DNA of 64,000 nt from Rs1 sp029027825 (GCA_029027825.1 CP093399.1:4092001-4156000), one strand, 5' to 3'; shown: positions 8,762 through 19,028, counted from the first letter of the stretch. The notes: generated from the letters alone by a model not told the origin. A program made the numbers and translations.

Positions 8762-9745
8762 ATGCCTCGCCCTCTTAAAATAATTTTTGCCGGCACCCCT
8801 GATTTCGCCGCTAAAACTCTACAATCAATTCTACACAGCCACCACCAAGTAGTGGCTGTCTATACTCAACCTGACAGAAGATCTGGTCGAGGAAAGAAAA
8901 TCAGCCCTAGCGCCGTTAAAAGCATAGCAACTGAACATGACATTCCCACTTATCAACCGGTTAATTTCAAGGAAAATAGCACCTTAAACGAACTTGTTGA
9001 GATTCAAGCTGATGTAATGGTAGTCGTTGCCTATGGAATACTGCTGCCGGCAGAAGTTCTCAACATACCCAAATACGGCTGCATTAATGTGCACGCCTCA
9101 CTCCTTCCCAGATGGAGAGGTGCAGCACCTATTGAGCGGTCATTACTGGCTGGCGATTCTAAAACCGGTGTAACTATCATGCAAATGGATGAGGGCTTAG
9201 ATACCGGGGCGATGCTCAACAAAAGCACAATTGTCATATCTGACACTATGACCAGCGGTGAACTTCACGATCTATTAGTACCTGAAGGCGCAGCAGCACT
9301 ACTTAAAACCCTCAATCAGATTGCCGAGGGAACTACCAACCCTGAGCTACAAAACAATCGGGACGCCTGCTATGCAAGCAAGCTATCCAAGGCTGAAGGT
9401 TGCATAGACTGGACCCTTACAGCTGCAAATATTTCTCGAAAAATCAGAGGGCTATCACCTAGACCCATTGCATTTTCTAGCATTAACGAACTCACAGTCC
9501 GAATTTGGAACGCTGAGCAAAGCACTGCTATAGTGCCGTCAAACGCACTACCAGGCGAGATCATTGCCACCTCTAAACTAGGTATTATTGTCTGCTGCGG
9601 GGATAGCTCTGCGGTGGCTATTTTATCTCTACAATTACCTGGCGGCAAAGCACAGAGCGCTTGTGATTTACTAAACTCTAAAAAAGATATTTTTAGTACT
9701 GGCAACTTATTTAAATCCATCGCACCGGAAAAACAAAGCTCATGA
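8762..9745 (+). CDS. fmt: Methionyl-tRNA formyltransferase
   Basis: Formylates initiator Met-tRNA using 10-formyl-tetrahydrofolate. 327 residues (E. coli 315). The N-terminal Rossmann domain starts IIFAGTPDFAAKTL. The catalytic segment NVHASLLPRWRGAAPIERS carries the Asn and His of the active site, and GVTIMQMDEGLDTG carries the Asp. The C-terminal OB-like tRNA-binding domain follows from about residue 210. The ATG at 8762 is preferred over an in-frame TTG at 8744, because MPRPLKIIFAGTPDF aligns with the family N-terminus. It overlaps rsmB by four bases (ATGA). Confidence 0.96.
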   Translation: MPRPLKIIFAGTPDFAAKTLQSILHSHHQVVAVYTQPDRRSGRGKKISPSAVKSIATEHDIPTYQPVNFKENSTLNELVEIQADVMVVVAYGILLPAEVLNIPKYGCINVHASLLPRWRGAAPIERSLLAGDSKTGVTIMQMDEGLDTGAMLNKSTIVISDTMTSGELHDLLVPEGAAALLKTLNQIAEGTTNPELQNNRDACYASKLSKAEGCIDWTLTAANISRKIRGLSPRPIAFSSINELTVRIWNAEQSTAIVPSNALPGEIIATSKLGIIVCCGDSSAVAILSLQLPGGKAQSACDLLNSKKDIFSTGNLFKSIAPEKQSS

Positions 9746-11046
9746 ACGCAAGATACCTAGCGGTTAAAGTATTAACCCCTCTTCTCAATCAAAGTGGGGC
9801 TTTAAAATACGCTCTCAAAAAACACATTGTCGATTGTCCAGAAAATCAAAGACCTTTTTTGCAGGAGCTTTGTTATGGCACCATGCGCCATCACCCTCAA
9901 CTAAGCCTTCTACTCAACAAGCTGGTAGCCAAACCTTTAAAACCTAAAGACCAAGATATAAATGCCTTATTATTGATTGGTTTATACCAACTTCTTAAGT
10001 TAAGGGTTGCCGAGCATGCAGCTATCAGCGAAACAGTTGATATATGTAAAATCCTTAAAAAGCCCTGGGCGACATCCTTGGTAAATGCCACCTTACGCAA
10101 CTTCCAAAGAAACAAGGAATCTCTTCTCGCCGAGCTATCAGAACTTGACTCTTTTAAGCACAACCACCCTGCCTGGTTTATTGCCAAGCTCAAAAGCAAC
10201 TGGCCTGATCATTGGGAGTTCATTTTAGCTGCAAACGATCACCACCCTCCGCTAGTACTAAGAGTGGATAAAAATAAAGTTTCACGTGAAACATTGATCC
10301 ACAAGCTAGCAGAAGAAGATCATCAGGCACACATAACCACTATCTCTGAATATGGGGTTCAACTTTCCCAGCCAACTGATGTGACGATGCTACCCGGTTT
10401 TGATCAGGGTGATTTTAGTGTCCAAGACGAAGCTGCTCAACTCGCCGCAACTTTGATAGCGCCACAAGACAACGAGAATATTCTGGATGCATGCAGCGCA
10501 CCTGGCGGCAAATTAATCCATTTACTCGAGCTCAGAAACACCGCCAACACGAACATCCAAGGTATTGAATTAGAACAACATAGAGCGGAAAGAATAGTTG
10601 AGAATATGGATCGCATCGGACTTAGCTGTAAAGTTCATATAGCGGATGCCACCAATAGGGATTGGTGGGACGGAGTGCTATTCGATAAAATTCTATTGGA
10701 TGCACCTTGCAGCGCTACTGGTGTCATCAGAAGAAATCCGGACATAAAGCTTTTGCGCCAACCCGAAGACATCCACAGCATTGCGAAGCTACAAAAAAGC
10801 ATTCTATTAAATCTATGGGAAACTTTAGCGCCAGGCGGCACCCTGCTCTACGCAACTTGCTCCATATTTCCTCAGGAGAACGAAAAAATTATCGGCGCAT
10901 TTGTTCGTGAAACAGATGATGCAGATCACATAGATATCGATGCGAGCTGGGGATTGAAAAGAGAATATGGTAGGCAGCTATTCCCGGAAAAGGATGGCAA
11001 TGATGGTTTTTATTATGCAATGCTTAAAAAACGTAAATGTGACTAA
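9742..11046 (+). CDS. rsmB: 16S rRNA m5C967 methyltransferase
   Basis: Methylates C967 of 16S rRNA. 434 residues (E. coli 429). An N-terminal NusB-like RNA-binding domain (about 1-140) precedes a Rossmann SAM-dependent domain. ILDACSAPGGKLIHLLEL binds SAM. The two cysteines of the m5C mechanism are in DAPCSATG and YATCSIFPQENE. The start overlaps the fmt stop, so translation is coupled. A near-consensus parS site (10278-10293) lies inside the coding sequence. Confidence 0.96.
   Translation: MNARYLAVKVLTPLLNQSGALKYALKKHIVDCPENQRPFLQELCYGTMRHHPQLSLLLNKLVAKPLKPKDQDINALLLIGLYQLLKLRVAEHAAISETVDICKILKKPWATSLVNATLRNFQRNKESLLAELSELDSFKHNHPAWFIAKLKSNWPDHWEFILAANDHHPPLVLRVDKNKVSRETLIHKLAEEDHQAHITTISEYGVQLSQPTDVTMLPGFDQGDFSVQDEAAQLAATLIAPQDNENILDACSAPGGKLIHLLELRNTANTNIQGIELEQHRAERIVENMDRIGLSCKVHIADATNRDWWDGVLFDKILLDAPCSATGVIRRNPDIKLLRQPEDIHSIAKLQKSILLNLWETLAPGGTLLYATCSIFPQENEKIIGAFVRETDDADHIDIDASWGLKREYGRQLFPEKDGNDGFYYAMLKKRKCD
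10278..10293. promoter_or_regulatory. parS: parS-like site 2 (ParB binding) inside rsmB
   Basis: AGTTTCACGTGAAACA matches the parS consensus TGTTTCACGTGAAACA at 15 of 16 positions; only the first base differs. It lies about 34 kb from the oriC candidate and 38 kb from parB. A match this long is unlikely by chance in a coding region. ParB binding itself is inferred. Confidence 0.85.
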
Positions 11047-11133
11047 ACAGGCTTTATGCAATGGGTTATATTTGACTATAATATATAAAATAAAAACACC
11101 CATATTCATTTTGGAACCGAACGAGCGATCTAT

Positions 11134-12510
11134 ATGAAAATCATCATCCTTGGTGCGGGCCAAGTTGGCGGCACATTGGCAGAGAACCTAGCAAGTGAAG
11201 CAAATGACATTACTATTGTCGACTCTAATGCAGATCGTCTCAGAGAACTTCAAGATCGATTAGACATAAGCACCATTGAAGGTATGGCATCATACCCAAG
11301 CACTTTAGAAAGGGCCGGCGCTGAAGATGCAGACATGCTGATCGCGGTAACAAGTAGTGATGAAGTAAACATGATCGCCTGCCAGCTTGCACAAACCCTC
11401 TACAAAACCCCCACCAAGATTGCCCGCGTTAGAAGTCATGATTACATAAAACACACAAAAGATATTTTTTGTAAGAACGCTCTACCAGTCGATGTAATTA
11501 TCAGCCCTGAACAGCTGGTCACCAAAAATGTTAAACGACTAATAGAGAGACCTGGCGCACTACAAGTATTAGATTTTGCTGGCGGGAAAGCACAGCTAGT
11601 CGCGGTAAAGGCCTATTATGGTGGCCCTCTAGTCGGCAACCAAATTTCATTTCTAAAACAACATATGCCAAATGTTGACACCAGAGTCGCGGCTATATTT
11701 CGCAAGGGAAGCCCTATTACTCCAGAGGGGCACACCGTAATTGAAGCGGACGATGAAGTGTTTTTCATTGCTGCAACCGAAGACATTCTAGCAGTAATGA
11801 GCGAGCTAAGGCGCCTGGACAATCCATACAAGCGGATTATCATCGCCGGCGGAGGCAATATCGGGGCTAGACTTGCCGCATCTATTGAGGACGATTTTCA
11901 AGTTAAGATAATCGAAAAATACCGCGACAGGTGTACAGTGCTTTCAAACACGCTCAATAAAACCATAGTACTGCACGGTAATGCATCTGATAGAGATTTG
12001 TTACTAGAAGAAAACATTGAAGATACCGACGTGTTCTGCGCCTTAACCAATGACGATGAAGCAAATATAATGGCGTCTATGCTGGCAAAAAAAATGGGTG
12101 CTCGAACCGTCATGACCTTAATCAACAACCCAGCATACGTTGATTTAGTACAAGGCGGAGTCATCGACATTGCAATTTCCCCGCAGCAGACAACTATTGG
12201 CGCTCTGCTCACCCACGTAAGAAAAGGTGATGTAGCGGCTGTGCACTCATTGAGAAGAGGGGCTGCTGAAGTATTAGAGGTAGTGGTGCATGGAGACAAG
12301 CACAGCTCGAAAGTGGTTGGTAGAGCATTGAGAGATATCAAACTGCCAACTGGCACTACTATTGGGGCGATCGTAAGGAATGATAAAGTTATTATTGCCC
12401 ATGACCATGAAGTAGTAGAAAGTGATGATCATATTATTCTATTCTTAGTCGATAAGAACAAAATAAGTGAAATTGAAAAGCTCTTCCAAGTAGGTCTCGC
12501 CTTCTTTTAA
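11134..12510 (+). CDS. trkA: Trk potassium uptake system, NAD-binding subunit TrkA
   Basis: Cytosolic gating subunit of the Trk K+ channel. 458 residues, the same length as E. coli TrkA. It has two tandem RCK modules: Rossmann glycine motifs GAGQVGGTLAENL at about residue 7 and GGGNIGARLAASI at about 235, each followed by an acidic residue for ribose binding and by a C-terminal RCK_C lobe. The ATG at 11134 is set by the motif position. trkH follows 29 bp later, so both channel parts are made together. TATAAT-like sequence near 11077 may be its own promoter. Confidence 0.96.
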   Translation: MKIIILGAGQVGGTLAENLASEANDITIVDSNADRLRELQDRLDISTIEGMASYPSTLERAGAEDADMLIAVTSSDEVNMIACQLAQTLYKTPTKIARVRSHDYIKHTKDIFCKNALPVDVIISPEQLVTKNVKRLIERPGALQVLDFAGGKAQLVAVKAYYGGPLVGNQISFLKQHMPNVDTRVAAIFRKGSPITPEGHTVIEADDEVFFIAATEDILAVMSELRRLDNPYKRIIIAGGGNIGARLAASIEDDFQVKIIEKYRDRCTVLSNTLNKTIVLHGNASDRDLLLEENIEDTDVFCALTNDDEANIMASMLAKKMGARTVMTLINNPAYVDLVQGGVIDIAISPQQTTIGALLTHVRKGDVAAVHSLRRGAAEVLEVVVHGDKHSSKVVGRALRDIKLPTGTTIGAIVRNDKVIIAHDHEVVESDDHIILFLVDKNKISEIEKLFQVGLAFF

Positions 12511-12539
12511 AACAACTCTGACAAAAAGCAAACAACACT

Positions 12540-13988
12540 ATGCACTATAGAATCATATTAAGAATCCTCGGTATCTTATTGATGGTATTCAGTCTAAGTA
12601 TGATCCCGCCCGCCATTGTCTCGCATATTTACGACGATGGCCTGTATTCAATTTTCTATCTATGTCTAGCGATTACATTCGGTACCGGCTTGCTATTGTG
12701 GCTGCCAGCCTACAATGTTGAAGCAGAACTAAGAACTCGAGATGGCTTTGTAGTGACGGTAATGTTCTGGTTAGTGCTGGCAATATTTGGTGCAATCCCC
12801 TTCATTCTGGCTGAAGAGTTACATTTAAGTATCGTAGATGCGATTTTCGAATCAACTTCAGGGCTAACCACTACTGGCGCAACAGTGATAACGGGTATAG
12901 ATCAACTGCCAAAATCTATCCTCTTTTATCGCCAACAGTTACAGTGGTTGGGCGGCATGGGAATTATTGTATTGGCGGTTGCCATTTTACCGATGCTCGG
13001 CATCGGGGGGATGCAGCTCTATCGTGCTGAGACACCTGGCCCAGTCAAAGACAGTAAATTGACCCCGAGGATCACAGAGACAGCGAAGGCGCTTTGGTAT
13101 ATTTACGCCACTCTTACCATTGTGTGTGCCATCAGTTACAAACTGGCAGGTATGGACTGGTTTGATGCGATATCACATAGTTTCTCTACCGTGGCGATCG
13201 GTGGTTTCTCTACACATGATGCGAGCATGGGCTATTTCAACAGCCAGTTAATCGAATCAGTAGCCACAGTATTCATGCTTATCTCGGCAGTGAACTTTGG
13301 CCTGCACTTTTTTGCGTGGCGCAGAAAATCTTTGACCCATTACTGGACGGATCCAGAAGTAAAGTTTTTCATTGGTACTTTGCTGATCACTATTATTATC
13401 AGCATCAGTATTTTATCCCTGACTCGCACTTACGAACCCCTTAGAGCAATCAGTGAATCAATCTTTATGACAGTATCAATTGCCACCACCACCGGCTTTG
13501 CCACTTCAGACTTCACCAGCTGGCCTACTGTGCTGCCTTTCATGTTAATGCTGACGGCTTTTGCCGGAGGCTGTGCAGGCTCGACCGCAGGCGGCATGAA
13601 AATCATACGAGTGATGTTGATTGTTAAACAGGGCCACCGCGAGATAAAACGTTTAGTCCACCCCAACGATATATTTAGAGTTAAACTGGCCAACAAACCT
13701 ATTTCAGAAAAGATACTGCAAGCTGTGTGGGGGTTCTTCTCTTTCTATATGATGGTCTTCGTCATTATGATGGTCGCTATTATGATGACTGGTATCGATC
13801 AAATTACCGCATGGTCAGCAGTCGCCGCTACCTTAAACAACTTGGGCCCAGGCCTAGGGGAAGTTGCTGCTAACTACGGCTCGATAAATGATACCGCGAA
13901 GTGGATTCTCTGTTTCTCTATGCTGCTCGGAAGACTGGAAGTATTTACCTTACTGATTCTATTCACTCCAACTTTTTGGCGCCGCTAA
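12540..13988 (+). CDS. trkH: Trk potassium transporter, membrane subunit TrkH
   Basis: K+-translocating integral membrane protein of the inner membrane. 482 residues (E. coli TrkH 483). It is built as four M1-P-M2 repeats. The pore-loop glycines appear in TSGLTTTGAT, STVAIGGFSTH, ATTTGFATSDF and NNLGPGLGEV. It pairs with TrkA encoded just upstream. About 130 bp of non-coding DNA then separate it from a convergent gene; no strong terminator is obvious there. Confidence 0.96.
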   Translation: MHYRIILRILGILLMVFSLSMIPPAIVSHIYDDGLYSIFYLCLAITFGTGLLLWLPAYNVEAELRTRDGFVVTVMFWLVLAIFGAIPFILAEELHLSIVDAIFESTSGLTTTGATVITGIDQLPKSILFYRQQLQWLGGMGIIVLAVAILPMLGIGGMQLYRAETPGPVKDSKLTPRITETAKALWYIYATLTIVCAISYKLAGMDWFDAISHSFSTVAIGGFSTHDASMGYFNSQLIESVATVFMLISAVNFGLHFFAWRRKSLTHYWTDPEVKFFIGTLLITIIISISILSLTRTYEPLRAISESIFMTVSIATTTGFATSDFTSWPTVLPFMLMLTAFAGGCAGSTAGGMKIIRVMLIVKQGHREIKRLVHPNDIFRVKLANKPISEKILQAVWGFFSFYMMVFVIMMVAIMMTGIDQITAWSAVAATLNNLGPGLGEVAANYGSINDTAKWILCFSMLLGRLEVFTLLILFTPTFWRR

Positions 13989-14116
13989 CAGGGGCTGGCG
14001 CAAAGGAAGCAGGAGTGACATAGAGGCTATGCAAGCACAGGCGTATATGAGGGGTACATGGCAAGCTACATTTTAACTGTCGCCTAGGAAAGGCTGCGAG
14101 TCATTAATAACAAGCC

Positions 14117-15007
14117 TTAGTAAAGCTTAGCCACACCCGCCGGGGAGTTTTTAAATCTTTTATATTCCCACTGATACTGCTCTGGGTGCAATTTTGCTAT
14201 GTTTTCAATCGTTTGGTTAAGAGTTTTAAGTGACGAACTCATGTCTGGACTGGCTATTTCACCGCCAACTTCACTAAATTGAATGCTGAAACCTTGGCCC
14301 GCCACTTCTCGAATAGCGACACCGGCGATAACCCTAGCCTTAGTTTTACGTGCCAGCTGTGATAATAAGGTCATGGTATAAGCGGGCCGACCACAAAAAT
14401 CGGCAAACATACCGCTACCTGCAGTGGGCTCTTGATCTGGTAGAATCGCAATCACTTTATTGGCCCGTAGTTTTTTCATCAGCTTGCGAACGCCTGAGGC
14501 ATTAGCCGGAGCCATATCCCCACCCATGCGCTTGCGCATTTTATTGATCAACCAATCAAAAAACTTAAGCTTAGGCTGCTTGTACAGCACGGTCAGATCA
14601 TATCTGCTAGATGCGTAAAGGTTGAGTACTTCCCAATTGCCTATATGCGGAGCGATGATGATCACCCCATTACCTTGCGCAAAAGCAGCTTGTAAAATAT
14701 CTTCACCTACCACCTTAGTGACCTTGGCAAGAGACATTTTTGTTGGCCACAGCCAAGACATTCCCATCTCCGCATACGACATGCCAGTATGTTCTAAGCT
14801 AGAGCGTAATAATTCTTCTCGAGCTTGAACATCGAGATGTTTAAAACAACAGTCAATATTTGCGCGCGAGACAGTATAGCTGCGAGAGCTTTGTCCTCGA
14901 TACAATAACTTACCGAAACAACGACCTAAAAACTGACTGACTGACAGCGGAAAAGCCGCCATTATGACTAAAAAAAACAAACCGATTATAATTTTAATAA
15001 TGCGCAT
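14117..15007 (-). CDS. Lipid A biosynthesis acyltransferase family (LpxL/HtrB-like)
   Basis: 296 residues with one N-terminal membrane-anchor helix (IIKIIIGLFFLVIMAAFPLS). The acyltransferase motif is APHIGNWEVLNLY, with catalytic His and following Glu, and AILPDQEPTAGSGMFADF gives the second family block. It adds an acyl chain to a lipid acceptor at the inner membrane, most likely lipid A. Which position and which chain cannot be read from sequence. ATG 15005-15007 follows GGAAG; a TTG one codon earlier is possible. A homologue occupies the same place next to glyQ in Pseudomonas. Confidence 0.85.
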   Translation of the reverse strand: MRIIKIIIGLFFLVIMAAFPLSVSQFLGRCFGKLLYRGQSSRSYTVSRANIDCCFKHLDVQAREELLRSSLEHTGMSYAEMGMSWLWPTKMSLAKVTKVVGEDILQAAFAQGNGVIIIAPHIGNWEVLNLYASSRYDLTVLYKQPKLKFFDWLINKMRKRMGGDMAPANASGVRKLMKKLRANKVIAILPDQEPTAGSGMFADFCGRPAYTMTLLSQLARKTKARVIAGVAIREVAGQGFSIQFSEVGGEIASPDMSSSLKTLNQTIENIAKLHPEQYQWEYKRFKNSPAGVAKLY

Positions 15008-15286
15008 CAAACTTCCAACCTATTCTCTGTGAGTACATTTCGATCTAAGCTTGCAAATATCGTATTGATAGATAGCCCAAGCATAACGTGACTAGCGTAG
15101 TAGTGATGCTTGAGCCTCATATTCAAAGCTGATTATATAAGGATCGACAAACGCTGTCTCTATAGAAATAACCAACATCTACTAGCATACTCCACAAGAT
15201 AAGCTTGAAATTTATAAGTTTGCCATCCATATAAAACTCATGGCCTAGAAAAAAGACAAAAACAAATTCAACGACAAGGTACTAAT

Positions 15287-15733
15287 ATGCAATATAACGT
15301 TTATCTATCAGGTGAAATACATTCCGATTGGCGAGAAAAAATCAAATCAGCGGTTGAAAATCGTGGACTGCCAATAACCATTTTAACACCGAATACCGAT
15401 CACCAAAGTAGCGATGGCTGCGGCGAGCAAATCCTCGGACACGAGAGCAGTGCCTTTTGGAAGGATCATAAAGCGGCCAAAATTAATACCATCAGACAGC
15501 AGGCAGCTATCGACAGAGCTGACATTGTGGTGGTTAGATTCGGTGCGCAATACAAACAGTGGAATGCAGCATTTGATGCGGGAATGGCGATAGCCAAGGG
15601 AAAATCGTTAATTGTCGAGCACCATCCAGACCTTACCCATCCGCTAAAAGAGATCGACGCCGCAGCCAGCGCAGTAGCGGAGAACACAGAGCAAGTTATC
15701 GAAATTCTCAGCTACTTGACCAAAGACTATTAA
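15287..15733 (+). CDS. YtoQ family protein
   Basis: 148 residues, soluble. The opening YNVYLSGEIHSDWREKI and the later ADIVVVRFGAQYKQWNAAFD are hallmarks of the YtoQ family, a small conserved group related in fold to nucleoside deoxyribosyltransferase-like proteins. A glutamate in SGEIH and the FDAGMAIA helix fit a nucleotide-binding pocket, but no reaction is established to my knowledge. The ATG follows AAGGT. It is a single-gene unit between the acyltransferase and glyQ, where Pseudomonas has tag (3-methyladenine glycosylase). Confidence 0.85.
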   Translation: MQYNVYLSGEIHSDWREKIKSAVENRGLPITILTPNTDHQSSDGCGEQILGHESSAFWKDHKAAKINTIRQQAAIDRADIVVVRFGAQYKQWNAAFDAGMAIAKGKSLIVEHHPDLTHPLKEIDAAASAVAENTEQVIEILSYLTKDY

Positions 15734-15935
15734 AAACCTCTGAACCAGCGGCTGTCATTGAAAATGAATATCGTGCTAGATTAATGAAAAATATTTTCTT
15801 AGATAAAAGCCTAAAAACCTATAATGATGTATAATTGCCCGCTTATTTTTCAAATTCAGAATCTCTATGTGGGCGACGCCAGATAGGGATTGCTAACTCG
15901 AATTAAAATGCTAATTCAACAGACAGGTAAATATT

Positions 15936-16889
15936 GTGACTGCTACGCCGACCACCAAAGGAGCTACCTTTCAAGGTTTGATTCTCGCATTACAATCATA
16001 TTGGTCAGAACATGGCTGTGTGATAATTCAACCTTTAGATATGGAAGTTGGAGCTGGCACATTCCATCCTGCTACATTTTTACGCGCTATTGGTCCAGAG
16101 TCATGGCGGGCGGCTTATGTACAGCCTAGCAGACGACCTACTGATGGGCGCTACGGCGAAAACCCAAACCGATTACAGCACTACTATCAGTTTCAAACCG
16201 TTTTGAAACCCTCCCCTGACAATATCCAGGAGCTGTATCTTGGATCACTAGAGGCACTGGGCATTGACCCATTAGTTCACGATATTCGCTTCGTCGAGGA
16301 TAACTGGGAATCGCCAACACTTGGCGCATGGGGCCTGGGCTGGGAAGTATGGCTAGATGGCATGGAAGTATCACAGTTCACCTATTTTCAACAAGTCGGA
16401 GGGCTGGAGTGCTACCCAGTTACTGGCGAACTAACCTACGGGCTAGAGCGACTAGCTATGTACGTCCAAGATGTAGACAGTGTTTATGACCTAGTATGGA
16501 CGATCAACCCGGATGGAACGACCATCTCTTACGGTGACGTGTTCCATCAAAACGAAGTAGAACAGAGTACCTATAATTTTCAGCACGCCGACGTTGAGCA
16601 CCTGCTGTCTAGCTTTGATTTTCACGAGCGTGAATGTGAAAAATTACTTGCGGCAAACTTACCCTTGCCCGCCTATGAACAAACCCTGAAAGCATCGCAT
16701 ACATTCAATTTATTAGACGCTCGCAAAGCCATTTCAGTGACTGAGCGACAGCGCTACATATTGCGGGTGCGCACTTTAACGCGCGGCGTTGCAGAAGCAT
16801 ATTTAAATTCAAGAGCTAAACTGGGCTTTCCGCTCGCAGAGGAAAGTATCCGCCTTGAAGCCCTAGCGGCATTACAGGAGAACAAATAA
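15936..16889 (+). CDS. glyQ: Glycyl-tRNA synthetase alpha subunit
   Basis: Catalytic subunit of the bacterial alpha2beta2 glycyl-tRNA synthetase, class II; activates glycine with ATP. 317 residues (E. coli 303). Class II motifs are clear: FHPATFLRAIGPESW, VQPSRRPTDGRYGENPNR and GLEVS-type segments including DGMEVSQFTYFQQVGG. The start is GTG at 15936 with AGGT upstream. Its stop overlaps the glyS start by one base (TAATG), so the subunits are translated together. Confidence 0.97.
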   Translation: MTATPTTKGATFQGLILALQSYWSEHGCVIIQPLDMEVGAGTFHPATFLRAIGPESWRAAYVQPSRRPTDGRYGENPNRLQHYYQFQTVLKPSPDNIQELYLGSLEALGIDPLVHDIRFVEDNWESPTLGAWGLGWEVWLDGMEVSQFTYFQQVGGLECYPVTGELTYGLERLAMYVQDVDSVYDLVWTINPDGTTISYGDVFHQNEVEQSTYNFQHADVEHLLSSFDFHERECEKLLAANLPLPAYEQTLKASHTFNLLDARKAISVTERQRYILRVRTLTRGVAEAYLNSRAKLGFPLAEESIRLEALAALQENK

Positions 16890-18970
16890 TGGCTGCCCTA
16901 GATTTTTTAGTAGAGCTGGGAACAGCTGAACTACCGCCTAAATCACTGTCCGCACTATCAAAAGCATTTAGCAAAGGCATTTTAGACGGCCTTAAAGCCG
17001 AGCTGGGACGTGATGCCGATAAATTACTAGCTGAAACAACCCTAGAGAGCTTCGCCACTCCTAGGCGCTTAGCAGTACGCATTAGCAGTCTACTGACTGA
17101 GATTCCCGGATCAGAGAATTTAGTCCAAGGCCCACCGTTAAAAATTTGCTATGACGCGGATGGCAACCCCACCAAAGCCCTGCTAGGTTTCGCCAAGAAA
17201 AATAAGACGGAACTGGATCAATTGAGCGAGCAAGGCGGCAAGATCAGCTATGCGCAGCAAATAGCGGCCAAGCCAATCGCAGCTATACTGCCAAGCATTG
17301 TAGAAAATGCTTTAGCAAAACTGCCGATCGCTAAAAGAATGCGCTGGGGTAACAGCAGAATAGAATTTGTACGACCAGTGCAATGGCTAGTCATGCTCTT
17401 TGGCGAGCAAGTGATCGACTGCACCATACTCGGCGCGACATCAGGCAACAAGAGTCGTGGCCACCGTTTTCATCACAGCGAAGAATTGACCATCACCACT
17501 GCTGGCGAATATGAGAATATACTGGAAAAAGCCTATGTGATTGCCAGCTTTGCCAAGCGCCGCGCGATGATCAACACCCAAGTATTAGCTCAGGCCAAGA
17601 AAATCAATGGCACCGCTCATATAGAAGCTGACCTATTAGACGAAGTAACCGGATTAAATGAATGGCCAGTGGCATTAACTGGGCAGTTTGATCTGGAATT
17701 CTTGAGTGTCCCGCAAGAAGCGCTAATCCTCTCGATGAAGGAACATCAGAAATATTTCTATACCACCGATCAAGATGGCAAGCTGATGCCCTACTTCATC
17801 ACCGTTAGTAATATTGAATCAAAGGATCCCGAGAAAGTAATTAGCGGCAATGAAAAAGTCATAAAACCAAGACTTGCCGATGCGGTGTTCTTTTTTGAGA
17901 ATGATAAAAAAACCAGCCTAGCGGCGCGCACAGCTCAACTTAAAAACATCATATTCCAAAAAGAGCTTGGCACTGTTTATGAAAAAAGCGAGAGAAATTC
18001 TATACTTGCAGGCTATATCTCAGAGTTAATAGCCGGTAGTAAAGAAAAAGCACAGCGTGCCGCACTACTCGCTAAGGCAGATCTAATCACCGATATGGTC
18101 TTTGAGTTCACCGACTTACAGGGCTTGATGGGCTATCACTATGCGCTGCATGATGGTGAAGACAGTGAAGTCGCGCAGGCAATTTATGAACAGTACTTAC
18201 CAAAATTTGCCGGCGACCAGCTACCGCAAACCAAAACAGGCTTGGCACTAGCGCTCGCTGACCGGCTAGATACACTGACTGGAATGTTTGGTATAGGCCA
18301 GCCACCAACCGGCTCTAAAGATCCGTTTGCACTGCGCCGAGCTACTTTAGGCGTGTTGCGCATCATCATAGAAAAACAGCTTGATGTAGATCTCAAGCAA
18401 CTAGTCACTTTGGCTGTCGAACAACATAAGGCGATAAAACCAGCAGATCGTGCAGCGATCATCAAACAAGTAGTAGATTTCATGCTGGAACGCTTGCGAG
18501 CCTACTATGACGACCGCGGAATCAAAGTCGATACTTACTTAAGCGTCGCGGCACTGCAGCCAAGCAAGCCATTAGACTTCGATAAAAGAGTCAGTGCGGT
18601 ACAGCACTTTAGATCACTCGGCGCGGCCAGCTCATTGGCGGCGGCAAATAAAAGAGTGGCTAACATTATCGCTAAACAAGCAGTCAGCAGTACATCAACT
18701 GTCGATAGGGCTCTGTTGACCGAAGCGGCGGAAATAACGCTACATGACACTTTATTACAACTAAGCACTGCGCTTAAGCCTCTGTATGCAGCGGGTGATT
18801 ATCAAGCAGCACTGGTTTTACTCGCAGACTTACAAGATCCGATCGACGCGTTCTTTGACAATGTGATGGTAATGGCCGAGGATCCAAAAATTCAACAAAA
18901 CCGAATCTGTCTACTCGGCGAACTACGCCAACTATTTTTACAAATAGCCGACATCTCACTACTGAACTAA
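16889..18970 (+). CDS. glyS: Glycyl-tRNA synthetase beta subunit
   Basis: tRNA-binding and editing-like subunit of bacterial GlyRS. 693 residues (E. coli 689). Its N-terminus, LVELGTAELPPKSL, and later segments SMKEHQKYFYTTD, KVIKPRLADAVFFFENDK and DLITDMVFEFTDLQGLMGYHYA are family signatures. The last ~100 residues form the DALR-like anticodon-binding region. It ends the operon and is followed at 18997 by a strong intrinsic terminator. Confidence 0.97.
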   Translation: MAALDFLVELGTAELPPKSLSALSKAFSKGILDGLKAELGRDADKLLAETTLESFATPRRLAVRISSLLTEIPGSENLVQGPPLKICYDADGNPTKALLGFAKKNKTELDQLSEQGGKISYAQQIAAKPIAAILPSIVENALAKLPIAKRMRWGNSRIEFVRPVQWLVMLFGEQVIDCTILGATSGNKSRGHRFHHSEELTITTAGEYENILEKAYVIASFAKRRAMINTQVLAQAKKINGTAHIEADLLDEVTGLNEWPVALTGQFDLEFLSVPQEALILSMKEHQKYFYTTDQDGKLMPYFITVSNIESKDPEKVISGNEKVIKPRLADAVFFFENDKKTSLAARTAQLKNIIFQKELGTVYEKSERNSILAGYISELIAGSKEKAQRAALLAKADLITDMVFEFTDLQGLMGYHYALHDGEDSEVAQAIYEQYLPKFAGDQLPQTKTGLALALADRLDTLTGMFGIGQPPTGSKDPFALRRATLGVLRIIIEKQLDVDLKQLVTLAVEQHKAIKPADRAAIIKQVVDFMLERLRAYYDDRGIKVDTYLSVAALQPSKPLDFDKRVSAVQHFRSLGAASSLAAANKRVANIIAKQAVSSTSTVDRALLTEAAEITLHDTLLQLSTALKPLYAAGDYQAALVLLADLQDPIDAFFDNVMVMAEDPKIQQNRICLLGELRQLFLQIADISLLN

Positions 18971-18996
18971 AATCATCGTTTAAACACCGACCCAAC

Positions 18997-19028
18997 AGCG
19001 AGATTTGCAGACCGCAATCTCGCTTTTT
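18997..19028 (+). terminator. Rho-independent terminator after glyQS
   Basis: Nine-bp stem AGCGAGATT / AATCTCGCT with a ten-base loop, followed by a T run, 26 bp after the glyS stop. Confidence 0.9.

Noticed and set aside
8590..8778. 62-codon frame before fmt
   Set aside because: No ribosome site, no known similarity, and it overlaps the fmt start.
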